Source: Pseudomonas fluorescens (GTDB lineage: Bacteria; Pseudomonadota; Gammaproteobacteria; Pseudomonadales; Pseudomonadaceae). Taken from it: a stretch of DNA of 64,000 bases. Position 1 is the stretch's first letter. Each line of letters begins with the position of its first letter. The position numbers and the translations under genes were made by a program. Under the pieces are notes generated by a model. The model was given only the letters and a program-made list of their open reading frames with translations. It was not told the origin of the DNA and did no database searches. The stretch covers positions 3,596,001 to 3,660,000 of the forward strand of contig LR782234.1 in assembly GCA_902825215.1 (NCBI GenBank), read 5' to 3'. Below, piece after piece: positions 35,784 to 46,113 of the stretch.

Positions 35784-36677
35784 ATGCGTTTACGCCACAT
35801 CGAAGTGATTCAGGCGCTCTTGCAGACCGGTCACCTGGGCACCGCCGCCGAATGGTTGCAGTTGCCGGTGACCGAGGTCGAAGAGCGTTTGCGCGAAGCC
35901 GAAAGTCAGCTGGGGTTCATGCTCTTCGCCAGTGTTCGCGGGCGCCTGCAACCGACCGCCGAAGCACGGGCGTTGCAGGTCGAAATCGCCCACGTCTATG
36001 CCGCGCTGGAACCGGTGCAACGCCTGGCCGGCAGCCTCAAGCAATACCTCGCCCCACCCTTGCGCATCATCGGCACACCGCCGCTGGCGCAACAGTTATT
36101 GCCACAAAGCCTCGCAGCCCTGCGTCGGCGCCTGCCAGACGCACCCTGCAGCCTGCTCAGCGCCTCCACTCGCGATATCGTTCGTAGCCTGTTGCTGCGT
36201 GAAAGCGATCTCGGCCTGAGCCTCCACGACCCGGAACATGCCGATATCGATTGCCGACCACTGGCGCAGGGCAAATTGCAGTTGCTTGCGCCGCACGGCT
36301 GGCTGCAACCGAAGCAGAAATACATTTCTCTACAGGATCTGGCCGGTCAGGCGATGGTCGGCCTCGAAGGGCAGGACCCGCTGAGCCCGGCACTGGAAAA
36401 CAAGTTACAGGCCTTGCGCCCCGCGCCAAGCATCCAGACCCGTGTGCAAACTCAGCAGATGATGCGCTGCATGGTCGAGGCCGGTGAAGGTCTGGCCATC
36501 GTCGACCCGTTCACCGCACTGGGCGCCCGCGCAGGTGGGCTGGATGTTTGCCCGTTGTCACCGGCGGTGCCGATCAGTCTGTATGCGCTGACCTTTAAAC
36601 ACGCCGCGCCGTCCTCGGCGATTCAGACACTGCTGACGATCGTCACGGAACAAGCCGAGGCGATGTTGTCGAGCTGA
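35784..36677 (+). CDS. LysR-family transcriptional regulator
   Basis: 297 residues. N-terminal winged helix-turn-helix (LRHIEVIQALLQTGHLGTAAEWLQ, VEERLREAESQLGFMLFAS) with somewhat divergent recognition-helix residues, then a periplasmic-binding-like effector domain (PLRIIGTPPLAQQLLPQSL near 90, ESDLGLSLHDPEHADIDCRPLAQGKLQLLAP near 145). Effector and target are unknown; the usual divergent target gene is absent, as the next upstream gene points the same way. Its last 35 bases overlap the convergent GNAT gene. Confidence 0.9.
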   Translation: MRLRHIEVIQALLQTGHLGTAAEWLQLPVTEVEERLREAESQLGFMLFASVRGRLQPTAEARALQVEIAHVYAALEPVQRLAGSLKQYLAPPLRIIGTPPLAQQLLPQSLAALRRRLPDAPCSLLSASTRDIVRSLLLRESDLGLSLHDPEHADIDCRPLAQGKLQLLAPHGWLQPKQKYISLQDLAGQAMVGLEGQDPLSPALENKLQALRPAPSIQTRVQTQQMMRCMVEAGEGLAIVDPFTALGARAGGLDVCPLSPAVPISLYALTFKHAAPSSAIQTLLTIVTEQAEAMLSS

Positions 36678-37257
36678 GCGGGTTTTCCAGCGGATTATCG
36701 AACAATCGATACCAGAACAACGCCACTTCAGCGGTGTTCGGGTCGATACCGCGATAGCGCAACTGATCGATACCGCCAATCACATAACCGCAACGCTCAT
36801 ACAGGCGACAGGCGCCGAGGTTGTTGTTCTGGGTTTCGAGCATGATTCCCGGCAGTTTTTTCTTGCGGCTCCAGAACTGCGCCACGTCGAGTAACGCCTT
36901 GGCCACGCCATGACGCCGGGCCGGTGCATGCACCGCCAGTTCGTCGATGTGGGCAAAACCGTTCCAGTTGGTGCTGATCACCAGATGGCCGACCGGCTCG
37001 TCATCCAGATGAGCCATGAAAATCGCGCTGTCAGGCGCGTTGTGAAAAGCGCTGAACTCCTCAGGATCGATGCCGTAGCACTTGCGGTACGGCACGATCG
37101 GCGTCACCTGCCATTGCTCGACAGGCTTGCCGATCACCGCAGCGCCATACGCCGCGACTTCAAAACTGAAATCGCTACCCCAGATATACGGCGCAAAGCC
37201 GTCGTCGGCGACACGCACCGACAGCCCTGGGTATTTCGGATTCATGACCGGACGCAT
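36643..37257 (-). CDS. GNAT-family N-acetyltransferase
   Basis: About 204 residues from ATG 37257 (a GAGGA lies 11 bases upstream; ATG 37245 is the alternative). The acetyl-CoA fold is seen in the second half: FMAHLDDEPVGHLVIS, HIDELAVHAPARRHGVAKALLDVAQFW (motif A with RxxGxxxxL), LETQNNNLGACRLYERCGYVIGG (motif B). Resembles streptothricin-type acetyltransferases (Sat); the true substrate is unknown. Convergent overlap with the LysR gene. Confidence 0.88.
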   Translation of the reverse strand: MRPVMNPKYPGLSVRVADDGFAPYIWGSDFSFEVAAYGAAVIGKPVEQWQVTPIVPYRKCYGIDPEEFSAFHNAPDSAIFMAHLDDEPVGHLVISTNWNGFAHIDELAVHAPARRHGVAKALLDVAQFWSRKKKLPGIMLETQNNNLGACRLYERCGYVIGGIDQLRYRGIDPNTAEVALFWYRLFDNPLENPLSSTTSPRLVP

Positions 37258-37362
37258 ACTGGGAAAAGTCCTCATTCCTTGATTTTCATCTGCCAATGCA
37301 CTCAGGGTAGAGGGTTACAGCGGATGTGGCGACGGTGGCCACTTGTCAGTACTGACAGCACC

Positions 37363-38121
37363 TTACGCCTGTGCGTCGGCTTCAGCGATCTGCGTCCACA
37401 ACGCCGGAGCGCCGGCCGACTTGGCGATGATTTCCAGTCGTGCCAGGTGCGCCGCCAGTTCTTCCTCGGTCGCGCGGATAATGCGCGCAGGTTGACGATC
37501 GGCTGGCAGGCGGCGGATTTCGGTCGCCGAGTTGTCGGCGCCCTCGCCAGTGCCATTGCCGTCGGAGGCATTGCCGGCCAGCGACAGACTGGTCTGGCCA
37601 CCGGTCATGGTCAGGTAGACGTCGGCGAGAATTTCCGAGTCGAGCAATGCGCCGTGCAGTTCACGGCCGGAGTTGTCGACACCGTAACGCTTGCACAATG
37701 CATCGAGGCTGTTGCGCTGTCCCGGGTGACGTTCCCGGGCCATCATCAGGGTGTCGAGGATCGTGCAGTGCTGGGTGATGTCGGCGCGATCGTGCTGGCC
37801 CATCAGGGCGAATTCGTTGTTGATGAAACCAACGTCGAACGCCGCGTTATGGATGATCAGCTGTGCGCCTTTGATGAACTCGAAGAACTCGTCAGCGACT
37901 TCAGCAAAACGCGGCTTGCCGACCAGAAATTCGTTGGTGATGCCATGGACGCCGATGGCGCCTTCATCACTTTCACGATCCGGTTGCAGGTAAACGTGAA
38001 AGTGCCGGCCCGTCAGGCGCCGACCAATCAGTTCGACACAGCCGATTTCGATGATCCGGTGACCATCGGTCACCGGCATGCCGGTGGTTTCGGTATCGAG
38101 TACAACGGATCTGGTGGCCAT
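37363..38121 (-). CDS. dnaQ: DNA polymerase III epsilon subunit (proofreading exonuclease)
   Basis: 252 residues; 3'-5' exonuclease of the replicative polymerase. DEDDh motifs: Exo I VLDTETTGM at the N-terminus, Exo II LIIHNAAFDVGFINNE near residue 95, and Exo III LHGALLDSEILADVYL near 158 with the His/Asp residues. The C-terminal tail (~190-252) ends with the alpha-subunit-binding region. It lies downstream of rnhA on the same strand, the common dnaQ-rnhA pairing, but a REP pair and about 215 bases separate them. Confidence 0.97.
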   Translation of the reverse strand: MATRSVVLDTETTGMPVTDGHRIIEIGCVELIGRRLTGRHFHVYLQPDRESDEGAIGVHGITNEFLVGKPRFAEVADEFFEFIKGAQLIIHNAAFDVGFINNEFALMGQHDRADITQHCTILDTLMMARERHPGQRNSLDALCKRYGVDNSGRELHGALLDSEILADVYLTMTGGQTSLSLAGNASDGNGTGEGADNSATEIRRLPADRQPARIIRATEEELAAHLARLEIIAKSAGAPALWTQIAEADAQA

Positions 38122-38207
38122 CAGTGTTCAGCTCTCAACGGGTCAATCGTGCAAAGGCGCGGATGTTAGCACGCCCGGCGGGGTGTTTCAGGTGGACCGT
38201 GTCGCAC

Positions 38208-38312
38208 CCTTCGCGAGCAGGCTCGCTCCCACATTGGAATGCATTCCAATTCAGTGAAGTGGCATCAGATCTGAAATGCATTTCCCTGTGGGAGCGAGCC
38301 TGCTCGCGAAGG
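38208..38312. repeat. REP-type inverted pair
   Basis: CCTTCGCGAGCAGGCTCGCT and the complement at 38287-38312 form 26-base arms, between rnhA and dnaQ. The centre also holds GGAATGCATTCC. Likely a target or product of REP-associated transposases; may shape mRNA ends. Confidence 0.9.
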
Positions 38313-38336
38313 CCGCGCCACGGTGTAGCGACAAAT

Positions 38337-38807
38337 TCAGTTCTGCTTGTAACCGCGAACCTCATCCACGCCGCGGTTGGCCAGTTGGTCGGCCCGCTCG
38401 TTACCGTGGTGGCCGATATGCCCGCGCACCCATTTCCATTTCACGGTGTGACGGTTGACCTGCTCGTCCAGCTCTTTCCACAGGTCGGCGTTCTTCACCG
38501 GCTCCTTGGCCGCGGTTTTCCAGCCGCGCTTTTTCCAGTTGGCCATCCACTCGTTGATGCCCTTCATCACGTACTGCGAGTCGGTCACCAGCAGCACCTC
38601 GCACGGGCGCTTGAGCGCTTCGAGGCCACGGATCGCACCGAGCAGTTCCATGCGGTTGTTGGTGGTGTTGGCTTCGCCGCCCCACAGCTCTTTTTCGACG
38701 CCTTTGCACACCAGCAACGCGCCCCAGCCGCCCGGGCCGGGATTGCCTTTGCAGGCACCGTCAGTGAACAGTTCTACGGTGTCGACGCTTTCCACGCTTT
38801 CGCTCAT
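38337..38807 (-). CDS. rnhA: Ribonuclease HI
   Basis: 156 residues; cleaves RNA in RNA-DNA hybrids. Catalytic residues are visible: Asp in [21 protein letters not shown] near residue 14, Glu in [15 protein letters not shown] near 52, Asp in [14 protein letters not shown] near 74, and the C-terminal HxNERAD region ([18 protein letters not shown]) near 130. Divergent from nothing; the methyltransferase gene lies 88 bases upstream on the same strand. Confidence 0.97.
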   Translation of the reverse strand: MSESVESVDTVELFTDGACKGNPGPGGWGALLVCKGVEKELWGGEANTTNNRMELLGAIRGLEALKRPCEVLLVTDSQYVMKGINEWMANWKKRGWKTAAKEPVKNADLWKELDEQVNRHTVKWKWVRGHIGHHGNERADQLANRGVDEVRGYKQN

Positions 38808-38895
38808 GCCAGTCTTTCCAGAAAAATGCTGTCTTGCCGATTGCGGATCGACAATGACCGCGGCCGGGAAAACCCGACCACGAATACAAGAAGGT

Positions 38896-39654
38896 TTACG
38901 GTTCGATGCGGCGGCGATTGACCTTGGCCATCGGCAGCGGAATCAGCTTGCCCACCGGCTCGCGACGTTCCTGACGCAATGGCCGCAGGCCAACCACGAT
39001 CTTGCGCGCGACCAGTAGATAGAAGCCGCCGCCAGACAATTGCCAGTCGCCGGCCTTGCGTTCCCAGCCGGCCAGACGGGCCTGCCACTTGGGTGACGCG
39101 AGCGGCGGACGATAGCACCCGAAGCGGCGTTTCTCCAGCGCAAACCCGAGCAGGTTGAGCCAGTCGCCGAGCCGCGACGGCGAGATGCAGCGCGCCTGGC
39201 GCAAGGCATCGTGGGCGAAGACATGACGCAGCCCCCAGGTGCTCCACGGATTGATGCCGATGATCAGCAGGTGTCCGCCGGGCCGCACGGCGCTCGCCGC
39301 TTCGCGCAGCAAACCGTGGGGCGACAGGCAGAAATCCAGACCGTGCTGCATCACCACGACGTCGGCGGCGTGTTCGCTCAACGGCCAGGCCTGCTCTTCG
39401 CAGACAATCTCGACGCCGGGCAGCGGCGCGCCAAGGCGCACGTTGCGCTGCACTTGCGGCGCGGCCGGCGGGGTCTCGGCCGATGGCCCGTAATGCACCA
39501 GATAACCGCCGAAGAACCGCCCCAGTTCGTCTTCGAGCATGCGCCGCTCTTCATCGAGCAACAATTGCCCAAGCGGGCCGGACAGCCATTCACGGGCTGC
39601 GCCGATCAGGGCCAGCCAGTCAGGATCAGCCTGTGCGAACGCTTTATCACTCAT
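38896..39654 (-). CDS. SAM-dependent methyltransferase, class I
   Basis: 252 residues from ATG 39654, where TTTGGAG lies seven bases upstream. The N-terminal region is helical ([30 protein letters not shown]). The methyltransferase fold follows with [19 protein letters not shown] near residue 95, a typical motif II, and [24 protein letters not shown] near 125 (motif III). The classical glycine-rich motif I is weak. The gene sits between rnhA and gloB in many Pseudomonas; the substrate is not known. It is divergent from gloB across 65 bases. Confidence 0.88.
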   Translation of the reverse strand: MSDKAFAQADPDWLALIGAAREWLSGPLGQLLLDEERRMLEDELGRFFGGYLVHYGPSAETPPAAPQVQRNVRLGAPLPGVEIVCEEQAWPLSEHAADVVVMQHGLDFCLSPHGLLREAASAVRPGGHLLIIGINPWSTWGLRHVFAHDALRQARCISPSRLGDWLNLLGFALEKRRFGCYRPPLASPKWQARLAGWERKAGDWQLSGGGFYLLVARKIVVGLRPLRQERREPVGKLIPLPMAKVNRRRIEP

Positions 39655-39719
39655 CGCATTCTCCAAAGCGCCAGGAACTACTAAGATGCGCCAATGTTTT
39701 CCGCTTGGCGATTCCGACG

Positions 39720-40487
39720 ATGATACAGATCAGTGCCCTGCCCGCGTTCACCGACAACTACATCTGGTTGTTACAGGATCACCGCTCCCAACGTTGCGCG
39801 GTGGTCGATCCGGGCGATGCCGTCCCCGTGCAGGCCTGGCTTGACGGCCATCCGGGCTGGGTGCTGAGCGATATCCTGATCACCCATCATCATCACGATC
39901 ACGTCGGCGGCGTCGAGCGCCTCAAAGCGGCGACCGGCGCAAAAGTCTACGGTCCGGCCAGCGAAAGCATTCCGGGGCGCGACGTGGCACTCAAGGACAA
40001 CGACAGCGTCAGCGTGCTTGGCTGGGACTTCGCTGTCTATGCGGTGCCCGGTCATACGTTGGGACACATTGCCTACTACCACCACGGTCTGCTGTTCTGC
40101 GGCGACACCATGTTCGCCGCCGGTTGCGGGCGCCTGTTCGAAGGCACGCCGGAGCAAATGCACCAGTCGCTCAGCCGTCTCGCTGCCTTGCCTGAAGATA
40201 CGCTGGTTTACTGCACCCATGAATACACCCTGAGCAACCTCAAGTTTGCCGCCGCCGTTGAACCGGGCAATGCGGACATTGCCGCCCGTCTGGAAAAAGT
40301 CATCCAGCAACGGCAAAACGGCGTCATGACCCTGCCCTCGACGCTGGCCCTGGAAAAGCTCACCAACCCGTTTCTGCGCACTTCTGAAACATTGGTTACA
40401 CAAAAAGTGGACGAACGGGAAGGCGCTCAAAACCGGGCGCCGAGTGAGGTATTTGCGGCTTTGCGGGCCTGGAAAGATACGTTCTAA
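39720..40487 (+). CDS. gloB: Hydroxyacylglutathione hydrolase (glyoxalase II)
   Basis: 255 residues; hydrolyses S-lactoylglutathione to lactate and glutathione, the second step of methylglyoxal removal. Metallo-beta-lactamase fold with the dinuclear site HHHHDHVGG near residue 54, [11 protein letters not shown] near 108, [19 protein letters not shown] near 127, and the glutathione-binding C-terminal region ([13 protein letters not shown] near 165; the basic end [18 protein letters not shown] near 205). Start ATG 39720. Followed at 100 bases by mltD. Confidence 0.95.
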   Translation: MIQISALPAFTDNYIWLLQDHRSQRCAVVDPGDAVPVQAWLDGHPGWVLSDILITHHHHDHVGGVERLKAATGAKVYGPASESIPGRDVALKDNDSVSVLGWDFAVYAVPGHTLGHIAYYHHGLLFCGDTMFAAGCGRLFEGTPEQMHQSLSRLAALPEDTLVYCTHEYTLSNLKFAAAVEPGNADIAARLEKVIQQRQNGVMTLPSTLALEKLTNPFLRTSETLVTQKVDEREGAQNRAPSEVFAALRAWKDTF

Positions 40488-40586
40488 GTCACCCGCTCTT
40501 TGGTACAAATATTCTGAATGGTTGACCGCGGGGGGTGCGCTTTCTAGAATCGCCCGACATTTTTGCCCGGAACTTACTTCCAGCCA

Positions 40587-42053
40587 ATGTCGTCATCCAT
40601 ACGTAAGTCCGTCAATTCAGACGCATTGACCCGCCTGGCGCAAGCCATTGCGGTGGCTGTGTCCGCCACGCTGGCGGGCTGTTCCAGCCATGCTCCGCAG
40701 ACTGAAGCGACCCATACGCCGAACATTGCTGCGCGAGCCAAGCAGAAGCCGATCTGGCTGACCGAAAAGCCCAGCCCGCAGGTGCCTCAGGACATCTGGG
40801 AGCGCATGCGCGCAGGCTTCCAGTTGCAGGAAGGCCTGGGGGTCAACCCGCGCATCGAGCAACAGCGCCTGTGGTTCGCCAGCAATCCTTCTTTCCTTGA
40901 GAACGCCGGCGAACGCGGCAGCCTCTATATTCACTACATCGTCGAACGCCTCGAAGAGCGCAACATGCCGCTGGAACTGGCCCTGCTGCCAGTGATCGAG
41001 AGCGCCTACAACCCGATGGCCTATTCCCGGGCCGACGCTTCGGGCCTGTGGCAGTTCATCCCGTCCACCGGGCGTTACTTCAACCTGCGTCAAACCCGTT
41101 TCTACGATGGCCGTCGCGACATCACCGCTTCGACCACTGCCGCAATGGATTACCTGACCCGCCTGCATGACATGTTCAACGGCGACTGGCTGCTGGCCCT
41201 GGCGGCTTATAACGCCGGCGAAGGCACGGTCAGCCGCGCCATCGAGCGTAACGAGAAGCTCGGCCTGCCGACCGACTACTGGAACCTGTCGTCGTTGCCG
41301 GCGGAAACCCAGGCCTACGTGCCGAAACTGCTGGCGCTGTCGCAAGTGGTACTGGCGCCGGAAGCCTATGGCGTCAACCTCAATCCGATCGCCAACGAAC
41401 CGTATTTCCAGGTTGTCGAAATCAACCAGCGCATGGACCTGTCCAAGGTCGCCGCGGTGGCCAACATCGACGAGGACGAGCTGTTCCAGCTCAACCCGGC
41501 CTTTAAACAGCGCACTACCATCGACGGCCCGCAGCATCTGCTGGTACCGACTTCCAAGGCACAATTGCTGACGGCCAGTCTGCAAACCATGCGCCCGGAC
41601 GAGCTGATCAGCCCGCGCTCGCTGAAACCGGTGTTCGAAGGCGCCGATCCGTCGGAAGTCGCGCAGCTCAAGCGCGCATACCGGGTCAAGCGTGGTGACA
41701 ATCTTGGTTCCATTGCCAAGGCCAACAAGGTCGAGGTGAAGGACCTGCAGCGCTGGAACAAGCTGACCGGCAAGAATCTCAAGGTCGGTCAGACGCTGGT
41801 GATGCAGGACACCAGCAAGCGCGCGCCTGCTCGCAAGTCTGGCCGGGTCAACACGGTAGTGGCGGCCAACAGCAAGTCGAAAAGCAAAGACGACAATCAG
41901 CAGCAGACCCAGTACAAGGTCAAGCGTGGCGACACCCTGTATGTGGTGGCCAAGCGTTTCAACGTGCAGATGCAGCATCTCAAACGCTGGAATCCGGGTG
42001 CCGGCAAGGCCTTGAAGCCCGGGCAGATGCTCACGGTTTATCAGCCGCATTGA
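40587..42053 (+). CDS. mltD: Membrane-bound lytic murein transglycosylase D with two LysM domains
   Basis: 488 residues. Lipoprotein signal (AIAVAVSATLAGC). The SLT catalytic domain has the Glu in LALLPVIESAYNPMAYS near residue 140 and ASGLWQFIPSTGRYFNL; the GNW-like LAAYNAGEG motif lies near 205. Two C-terminal LysM repeats bind peptidoglycan (YRVKRGDNLGSIAKANKVE near 370, YKVKRGDTLYVVAKRFNV near 445), separated by a basic linker. It cuts glycan strands to 1,6-anhydro-muropeptides at the outer membrane. Start ATG 40587. A terminator follows. Confidence 0.95.
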   Translation: MSSSIRKSVNSDALTRLAQAIAVAVSATLAGCSSHAPQTEATHTPNIAARAKQKPIWLTEKPSPQVPQDIWERMRAGFQLQEGLGVNPRIEQQRLWFASNPSFLENAGERGSLYIHYIVERLEERNMPLELALLPVIESAYNPMAYSRADASGLWQFIPSTGRYFNLRQTRFYDGRRDITASTTAAMDYLTRLHDMFNGDWLLALAAYNAGEGTVSRAIERNEKLGLPTDYWNLSSLPAETQAYVPKLLALSQVVLAPEAYGVNLNPIANEPYFQVVEINQRMDLSKVAAVANIDEDELFQLNPAFKQRTTIDGPQHLLVPTSKAQLLTASLQTMRPDELISPRSLKPVFEGADPSEVAQLKRAYRVKRGDNLGSIAKANKVEVKDLQRWNKLTGKNLKVGQTLVMQDTSKRAPARKSGRVNTVVAANSKSKSKDDNQQQTQYKVKRGDTLYVVAKRFNVQMQHLKRWNPGAGKALKPGQMLTVYQPH

Positions 42054-42060
42054 TTGCAAG

Positions 42061-42089
42061 AGCCCCTGAGTGTTCGGGGGCTTTTTTTT
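42061..42089 (+). terminator. Rho-independent terminator after mltD
   Basis: AGCCCCTGAGTGTTCGGGGG followed by CTTTTTTTT; stem AGCCCC/GGGGCT. Confidence 0.85.
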
Positions 42090-42123
42090 GCATCGGATTT
42101 TTGTGGCGCAGGAAAGATCCCTC

Positions 42124-42283
42124 CCCCTCACCCCAACCCTCTCCCCCAGGGGGGCGAGGGGAAAGGGAGCCGATCTCAATGCTTTTCAGATCCTGAGTTC
42201 AACTCGACATTTCAAGTCGATGCACATCAAACAAACACCACCGTCAGTCCCCTCTCCCTCCGGGAGAGGGTTAGGGTGAGGGG
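42124..42283. repeat. Palindromic repeat copy 3
   Basis: Same build as copies 1 and 2: outer arms CCCCTCACCC/GGGTGAGGGG, a left inner block (CCCTCTCCC, GGGAG), a middle with the short palindrome TCGACATTTCAAGTCGA, and a right hairpin CCCTCTCCCTCCGGGAGAGGG. The mltD-yejA gap of 385 bases holds the terminator and this repeat; the remaining ~150 bases before yejA should hold its promoter. Confidence 0.85.
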
Positions 42284-42438
42284 CTTTTGACTTTCGGGCA
42301 CCCAGCCACTCCAAAAAGGCCAAGGTGAGGGCGCTTCGCCCCGGCGATTAACCCCGCATTAACCCATGATCTTTTTCCTGTCCAGACAAGCTGTTACTGT
42401 ACGGCCCACAAAGCCCAAGCCGCTGGATCGGATCTGAC

Positions 42439-44271
42439 TTGAAGCGTGCCCTCCCCCTGCTCCTGATCAGCCTGGCCTTGAGCTCAACCGCAAGCGCGAC
42501 GATTACCGAAAGTCACGGTTATGCGCAGTTCGGCACGCTCAAGTACCCGGCCAGATTTACCCATTTCGATTGGGTCAACCCGCAAGCGCCCAAGGGCGGT
42601 ACGTTGCGGGTGATGGCGTTCGGCACGTTCGATACGGTCAATCCGTACACCTTCAAAGGCACCAGCCCTGTCACGACCGCAAATTTCCTCCAGTACGGCA
42701 TCAATGAGCTGAACGAGCCGTTGATGGTCGGCACCGGGCAGTATTCGCCGTCCGGTGACGAGCCGGCGTCGAGTTATGGTTTGATCGCGCAATCGGTGGA
42801 ATACAGCGAAGATCGCAGCTGGGTGGTGTTTAATCTGCGGCCCGAAGCGCGGTTTCACGATGGCGCGCCGATCACCGCGTATGACGTGGCGTTCTCCTAT
42901 CGCCTGTTATTGAAGGAAGGCCATCCGCTGTACCGCACAGCCCTGCAAGAGGTGCTGCGCGTCGACATTCTGAACAAGCAGCGCATCCGTTTCGTGCTCA
43001 AGCGCTCGGGCAATCCGCTGTTGATCCTGCGCCTCGGCGAGTTGCCAGTGCTGCCGCAGCATTACTGGAAGGACCGCGACTTCAAGGCCACCACGTTCGA
43101 ACCGCCGCTGGGTAGCGGCCCGTACCGCATCACCGCGGTGACGCCGGGGCGGCAGCTGATTTTCGAGCGGGTCAAGGATTACTGGGGCAAGGACCTGGCG
43201 GTCAATCGCGGCAAGTACAACTTCGATCGCATGGAAGTCGAGTTCTACCGCGACAGTGATGTGGCGTTCGAAGCGTTCAAGGCCGGTGAATTCGACATCT
43301 ACATCGAGCATCAGGCGAAGAACTGGGTCAACGGCTACACCTTTCCGGCCATACGCCGGGGCGAGGTGATCAAGGCGCAGATCCCGCACCAGATCCCGAC
43401 CCAGACTCAGGGCCTGTTCATGAACACCCGCCGCGCGACGTTTGCCGATGTGAAGACCCGTGAAGCGCTGGGCCTGATGTTCGACTTCGAGTGGACCAAT
43501 CGCACGCTGTTCAGCGACGCCTATCAGCGCACCAACAGTTATTATCCCAACAGCGAATTCAGCGCCAGCGGCCTGCCGGTCGGGCATGAATGGCTGATGC
43601 TCAAGCCGTACAAGGACCAGTTGCCGGCGAGGCTGTTTACCGAGCCGTTCACCCTGCCGACCACCAATGGTCGCGGCATTCCGCGTGAAACCATGCGTAA
43701 AGCCCTGGCGTTACTCGCCGAGGCTGGCTGGAAACTGCATGGCCAGCGTCTGCAGAACGCCGCCGGCCAGCCGCTGCGCTTCGAGCTGCTACTGGTCAAT
43801 CCGAATCTGGAGCGTCTTTACCAGCCGTACATCGTCAATCTCAACAGCATCGGCATCGACGCACGCCTGCGCACCGTTGATCGGGCTCAGTACAAACAGC
43901 GCCTCGATCAATTCGATTTCGACATGATCTCGATGACGCTGGGTCAGACTCTCAGCCCGGGCCTGGAGCAGTGGCAGTATTTCCACTCCAGCCAGGTGAA
44001 CGTCAAGGGCAGCAAGAATTACGCGGGCATCGCCAATCCAGTGGTCGATCACCTGCTCGAACAATTGCTCGCCGCGCGCACTCGCGACGAGCAGGTCGCC
44101 GCCGGCAAGGCGCTCGACCGCGTGCTGCTGTGGCAGCACTACAGCATTCCCAACTGGTACCTCAATTATCACCGTCTGGCCTACCGCAACCGGTTGGCCT
44201 TTGTCACTACGCCGCCCTATACCCTGGGCCTGAGCGCGTGGTGGCTGAAGTCCTCGGAGAAAGATCGATGA
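42439..44271 (+). CDS. yejA: Extracellular solute-binding protein 1 of a YejABEF-type importer
   Basis: 610 residues from TTG 42439 with a signal peptide (ALPLLLISLALSSTASA). Family 5 peptide-binding fold: YPARFTHFDWVNPQAPKGGTLRV near residue 35, EARFHDGAPITAYDVAFSYRLLLKEG near 140, [42 protein letters not shown] near 225, and a C-terminal LSPGLEQWQYFHSSQVN near 500. YejA proteins bind microcin C or other oligopeptides in the periplasm. It overlaps the next gene (ATGA), a paralog, so the operon has two binding proteins. Confidence 0.92.
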   Translation: MKRALPLLLISLALSSTASATITESHGYAQFGTLKYPARFTHFDWVNPQAPKGGTLRVMAFGTFDTVNPYTFKGTSPVTTANFLQYGINELNEPLMVGTGQYSPSGDEPASSYGLIAQSVEYSEDRSWVVFNLRPEARFHDGAPITAYDVAFSYRLLLKEGHPLYRTALQEVLRVDILNKQRIRFVLKRSGNPLLILRLGELPVLPQHYWKDRDFKATTFEPPLGSGPYRITAVTPGRQLIFERVKDYWGKDLAVNRGKYNFDRMEVEFYRDSDVAFEAFKAGEFDIYIEHQAKNWVNGYTFPAIRRGEVIKAQIPHQIPTQTQGLFMNTRRATFADVKTREALGLMFDFEWTNRTLFSDAYQRTNSYYPNSEFSASGLPVGHEWLMLKPYKDQLPARLFTEPFTLPTTNGRGIPRETMRKALALLAEAGWKLHGQRLQNAAGQPLRFELLLVNPNLERLYQPYIVNLNSIGIDARLRTVDRAQYKQRLDQFDFDMISMTLGQTLSPGLEQWQYFHSSQVNVKGSKNYAGIANPVVDHLLEQLLAARTRDEQVAAGKALDRVLLWQHYSIPNWYLNYHRLAYRNRLAFVTTPPYTLGLSAWWLKSSEKDR

Positions 44272-46109
44272 ACGCTGTTCGCGCCCTGCTCGTGCAGGCC
44301 AGCGGCTTGCTGTTCGCCGGGCTGGCCTTTGCTGCCCCGCAACACGCCGTGACCCTGTACAACGAGCCGCCGAAATACCCGGCCGATTTCAAGCATTTCG
44401 ATTACGTAAACCCCGATGCACCCAAGGGCGGCGTGTTCCGCCAGGCCGGCTTTGGCGGCTTCGACAGCCTCAACCCGTTCATCAGCAAAGGTGTGCCCGC
44501 CGATGACATCGGACAGATCTACGACACCCTGACCAAACACAGCCTCGACGAGCCATTCACCGAATACGGACTGATCGCCGGCAAGATCGAAAAAGCCCCT
44601 GACAACAGCTGGGTGCGTTTCTACCTGCGCCCCGAAGCGCGTTTCCATGATGGTCACCCGGTGCGTGCCGAAGATGTGGTGTTCAGCTTCAACACCCTGA
44701 CCAAGGAAGGCTCGCCGATGTTTCGCGGCTATTACAGCGATGTCGCCGAAGTGGTCGCCGAAGACCCGCTGAAAGTGCTGTTCAAGTTCAAGCACAGCAA
44801 CAACCGCGAACTGCCATTGATCCTCGGCCAGTTACCGGTGCTGCCGAAACACTGGTGGGCCGAGCGCGACTTCAACAAGGGCAATCTGGAGATTCCGCTG
44901 GGCAGCGGCCCGTACAAGGTCACCGAGGTCAAGGCCGGTCGCTCGGTGCGTTACGAGCGGGTCAAGGATTACTGGGGCAAGGACCTGCCGGTCAATCGCG
45001 GTTTCTACAACTTCGACACGATGACCACCGATTACTATCGCGACAACACCGTTGCTCTCGAAGCCTTGAAGGCCGGGCAGTTCGATTACTGGCTGGAAAT
45101 GACCGCGAAGAACTGGGCCAATGCCTATAACGTTCCGGCGGTCACCGAGGGCCGTCTGATCAAGGAACTGATCGCCAACAGCAACCCGACCGGCATGCAG
45201 GGTTTTGTCTTCAACCTGCGCCGCCCGATGTTTCAGGATGTGCGCGTGCGTCAGGCGCTCGGCCTGCTGTTCGATTTCGAATGGACCAACAAGCAATTGT
45301 TCAACGGCGCCTACGTGCGCACCCGCAGTTATTTCGAAAACTCGGAAATGGCCGCCACCGGCCTGCCCGACGCCGAGCAACGGGCGATTCTCGAACCGTT
45401 CCGCAACAAGCTGCCGGCGCAGGTGTTCAGCGAGGCCTATGAAAACCCCAGGACCGACGCCAGCGGCATGATCCGCAGCCAGCAACGCGAGGCTTATCAA
45501 CTGCTGCAGGAGGCCGGCTGGAAAATCGTCGACGACAAAATGGTCGATGCCACGGGCAAACCGGTGGTGATCGAATTCCTGCTCGCGCAGACCGAATTCG
45601 AACGCGTGCTGCTGCCGTTCAAGCGCAACCTCAGCGACCTGGGCATCGACCTGGTGATCCGCCGCGTCGACGTCTCGCAGTACATCAACCGCGTGCGTTC
45701 GCGGGACTTCGACATGATGGTCGGCAGCTTCCCGCAATCCAACTCGCCGGGCAACGAACAGCGCGAATACTGGATGAGCGCCGCCGCCGACAAACCGAGC
45801 AGCCGCAACAGCATGGGCCTGAAGGATCCGATCGTCGATCAACTGGTGGAAAGCCTGATCAACGCCGATTCGCGCAACAGCCTGGTGGCCCACGCACGGG
45901 CCCTCGACCGCGTGCTGCAATGGGGCTATTACGTAGTGCCCAACTGGCACATCAAGAGCTGGCGTGTGGCGTACTGGAACCACATCGGCCACCCGAAAAC
46001 CTCGCCCAAGTACGACATCGGCATCAATACCTGGTGGGTCAAGCCTGACGCCAAACCTGCGGTAGAAGTCCAAACCCAACTGCAAGCCGACCCTGCGGGC
46101 ACGGAGTAA
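44268..46109 (+). CDS. yejA: Extracellular solute-binding protein 2 of the YejABEF-type importer
   Basis: 613 residues from ATG 44268, overlapping the stop of the first paralog. Signal peptide ends near AGLAFA. It shares the same landmarks as protein 1 ([82 protein letters not shown]), differing in the central ligand regions, and ends in a charged tail. Probably a second peptide specificity served by the same permease. Followed by yejB after 4 bases. Confidence 0.93.
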   Translation: MNAVRALLVQASGLLFAGLAFAAPQHAVTLYNEPPKYPADFKHFDYVNPDAPKGGVFRQAGFGGFDSLNPFISKGVPADDIGQIYDTLTKHSLDEPFTEYGLIAGKIEKAPDNSWVRFYLRPEARFHDGHPVRAEDVVFSFNTLTKEGSPMFRGYYSDVAEVVAEDPLKVLFKFKHSNNRELPLILGQLPVLPKHWWAERDFNKGNLEIPLGSGPYKVTEVKAGRSVRYERVKDYWGKDLPVNRGFYNFDTMTTDYYRDNTVALEALKAGQFDYWLEMTAKNWANAYNVPAVTEGRLIKELIANSNPTGMQGFVFNLRRPMFQDVRVRQALGLLFDFEWTNKQLFNGAYVRTRSYFENSEMAATGLPDAEQRAILEPFRNKLPAQVFSEAYENPRTDASGMIRSQQREAYQLLQEAGWKIVDDKMVDATGKPVVIEFLLAQTEFERVLLPFKRNLSDLGIDLVIRRVDVSQYINRVRSRDFDMMVGSFPQSNSPGNEQREYWMSAAADKPSSRNSMGLKDPIVDQLVESLINADSRNSLVAHARALDRVLQWGYYVVPNWHIKSWRVAYWNHIGHPKTSPKYDIGINTWWVKPDAKPAVEVQTQLQADPAGTE

Positions 46110-46113
46110 TCAG

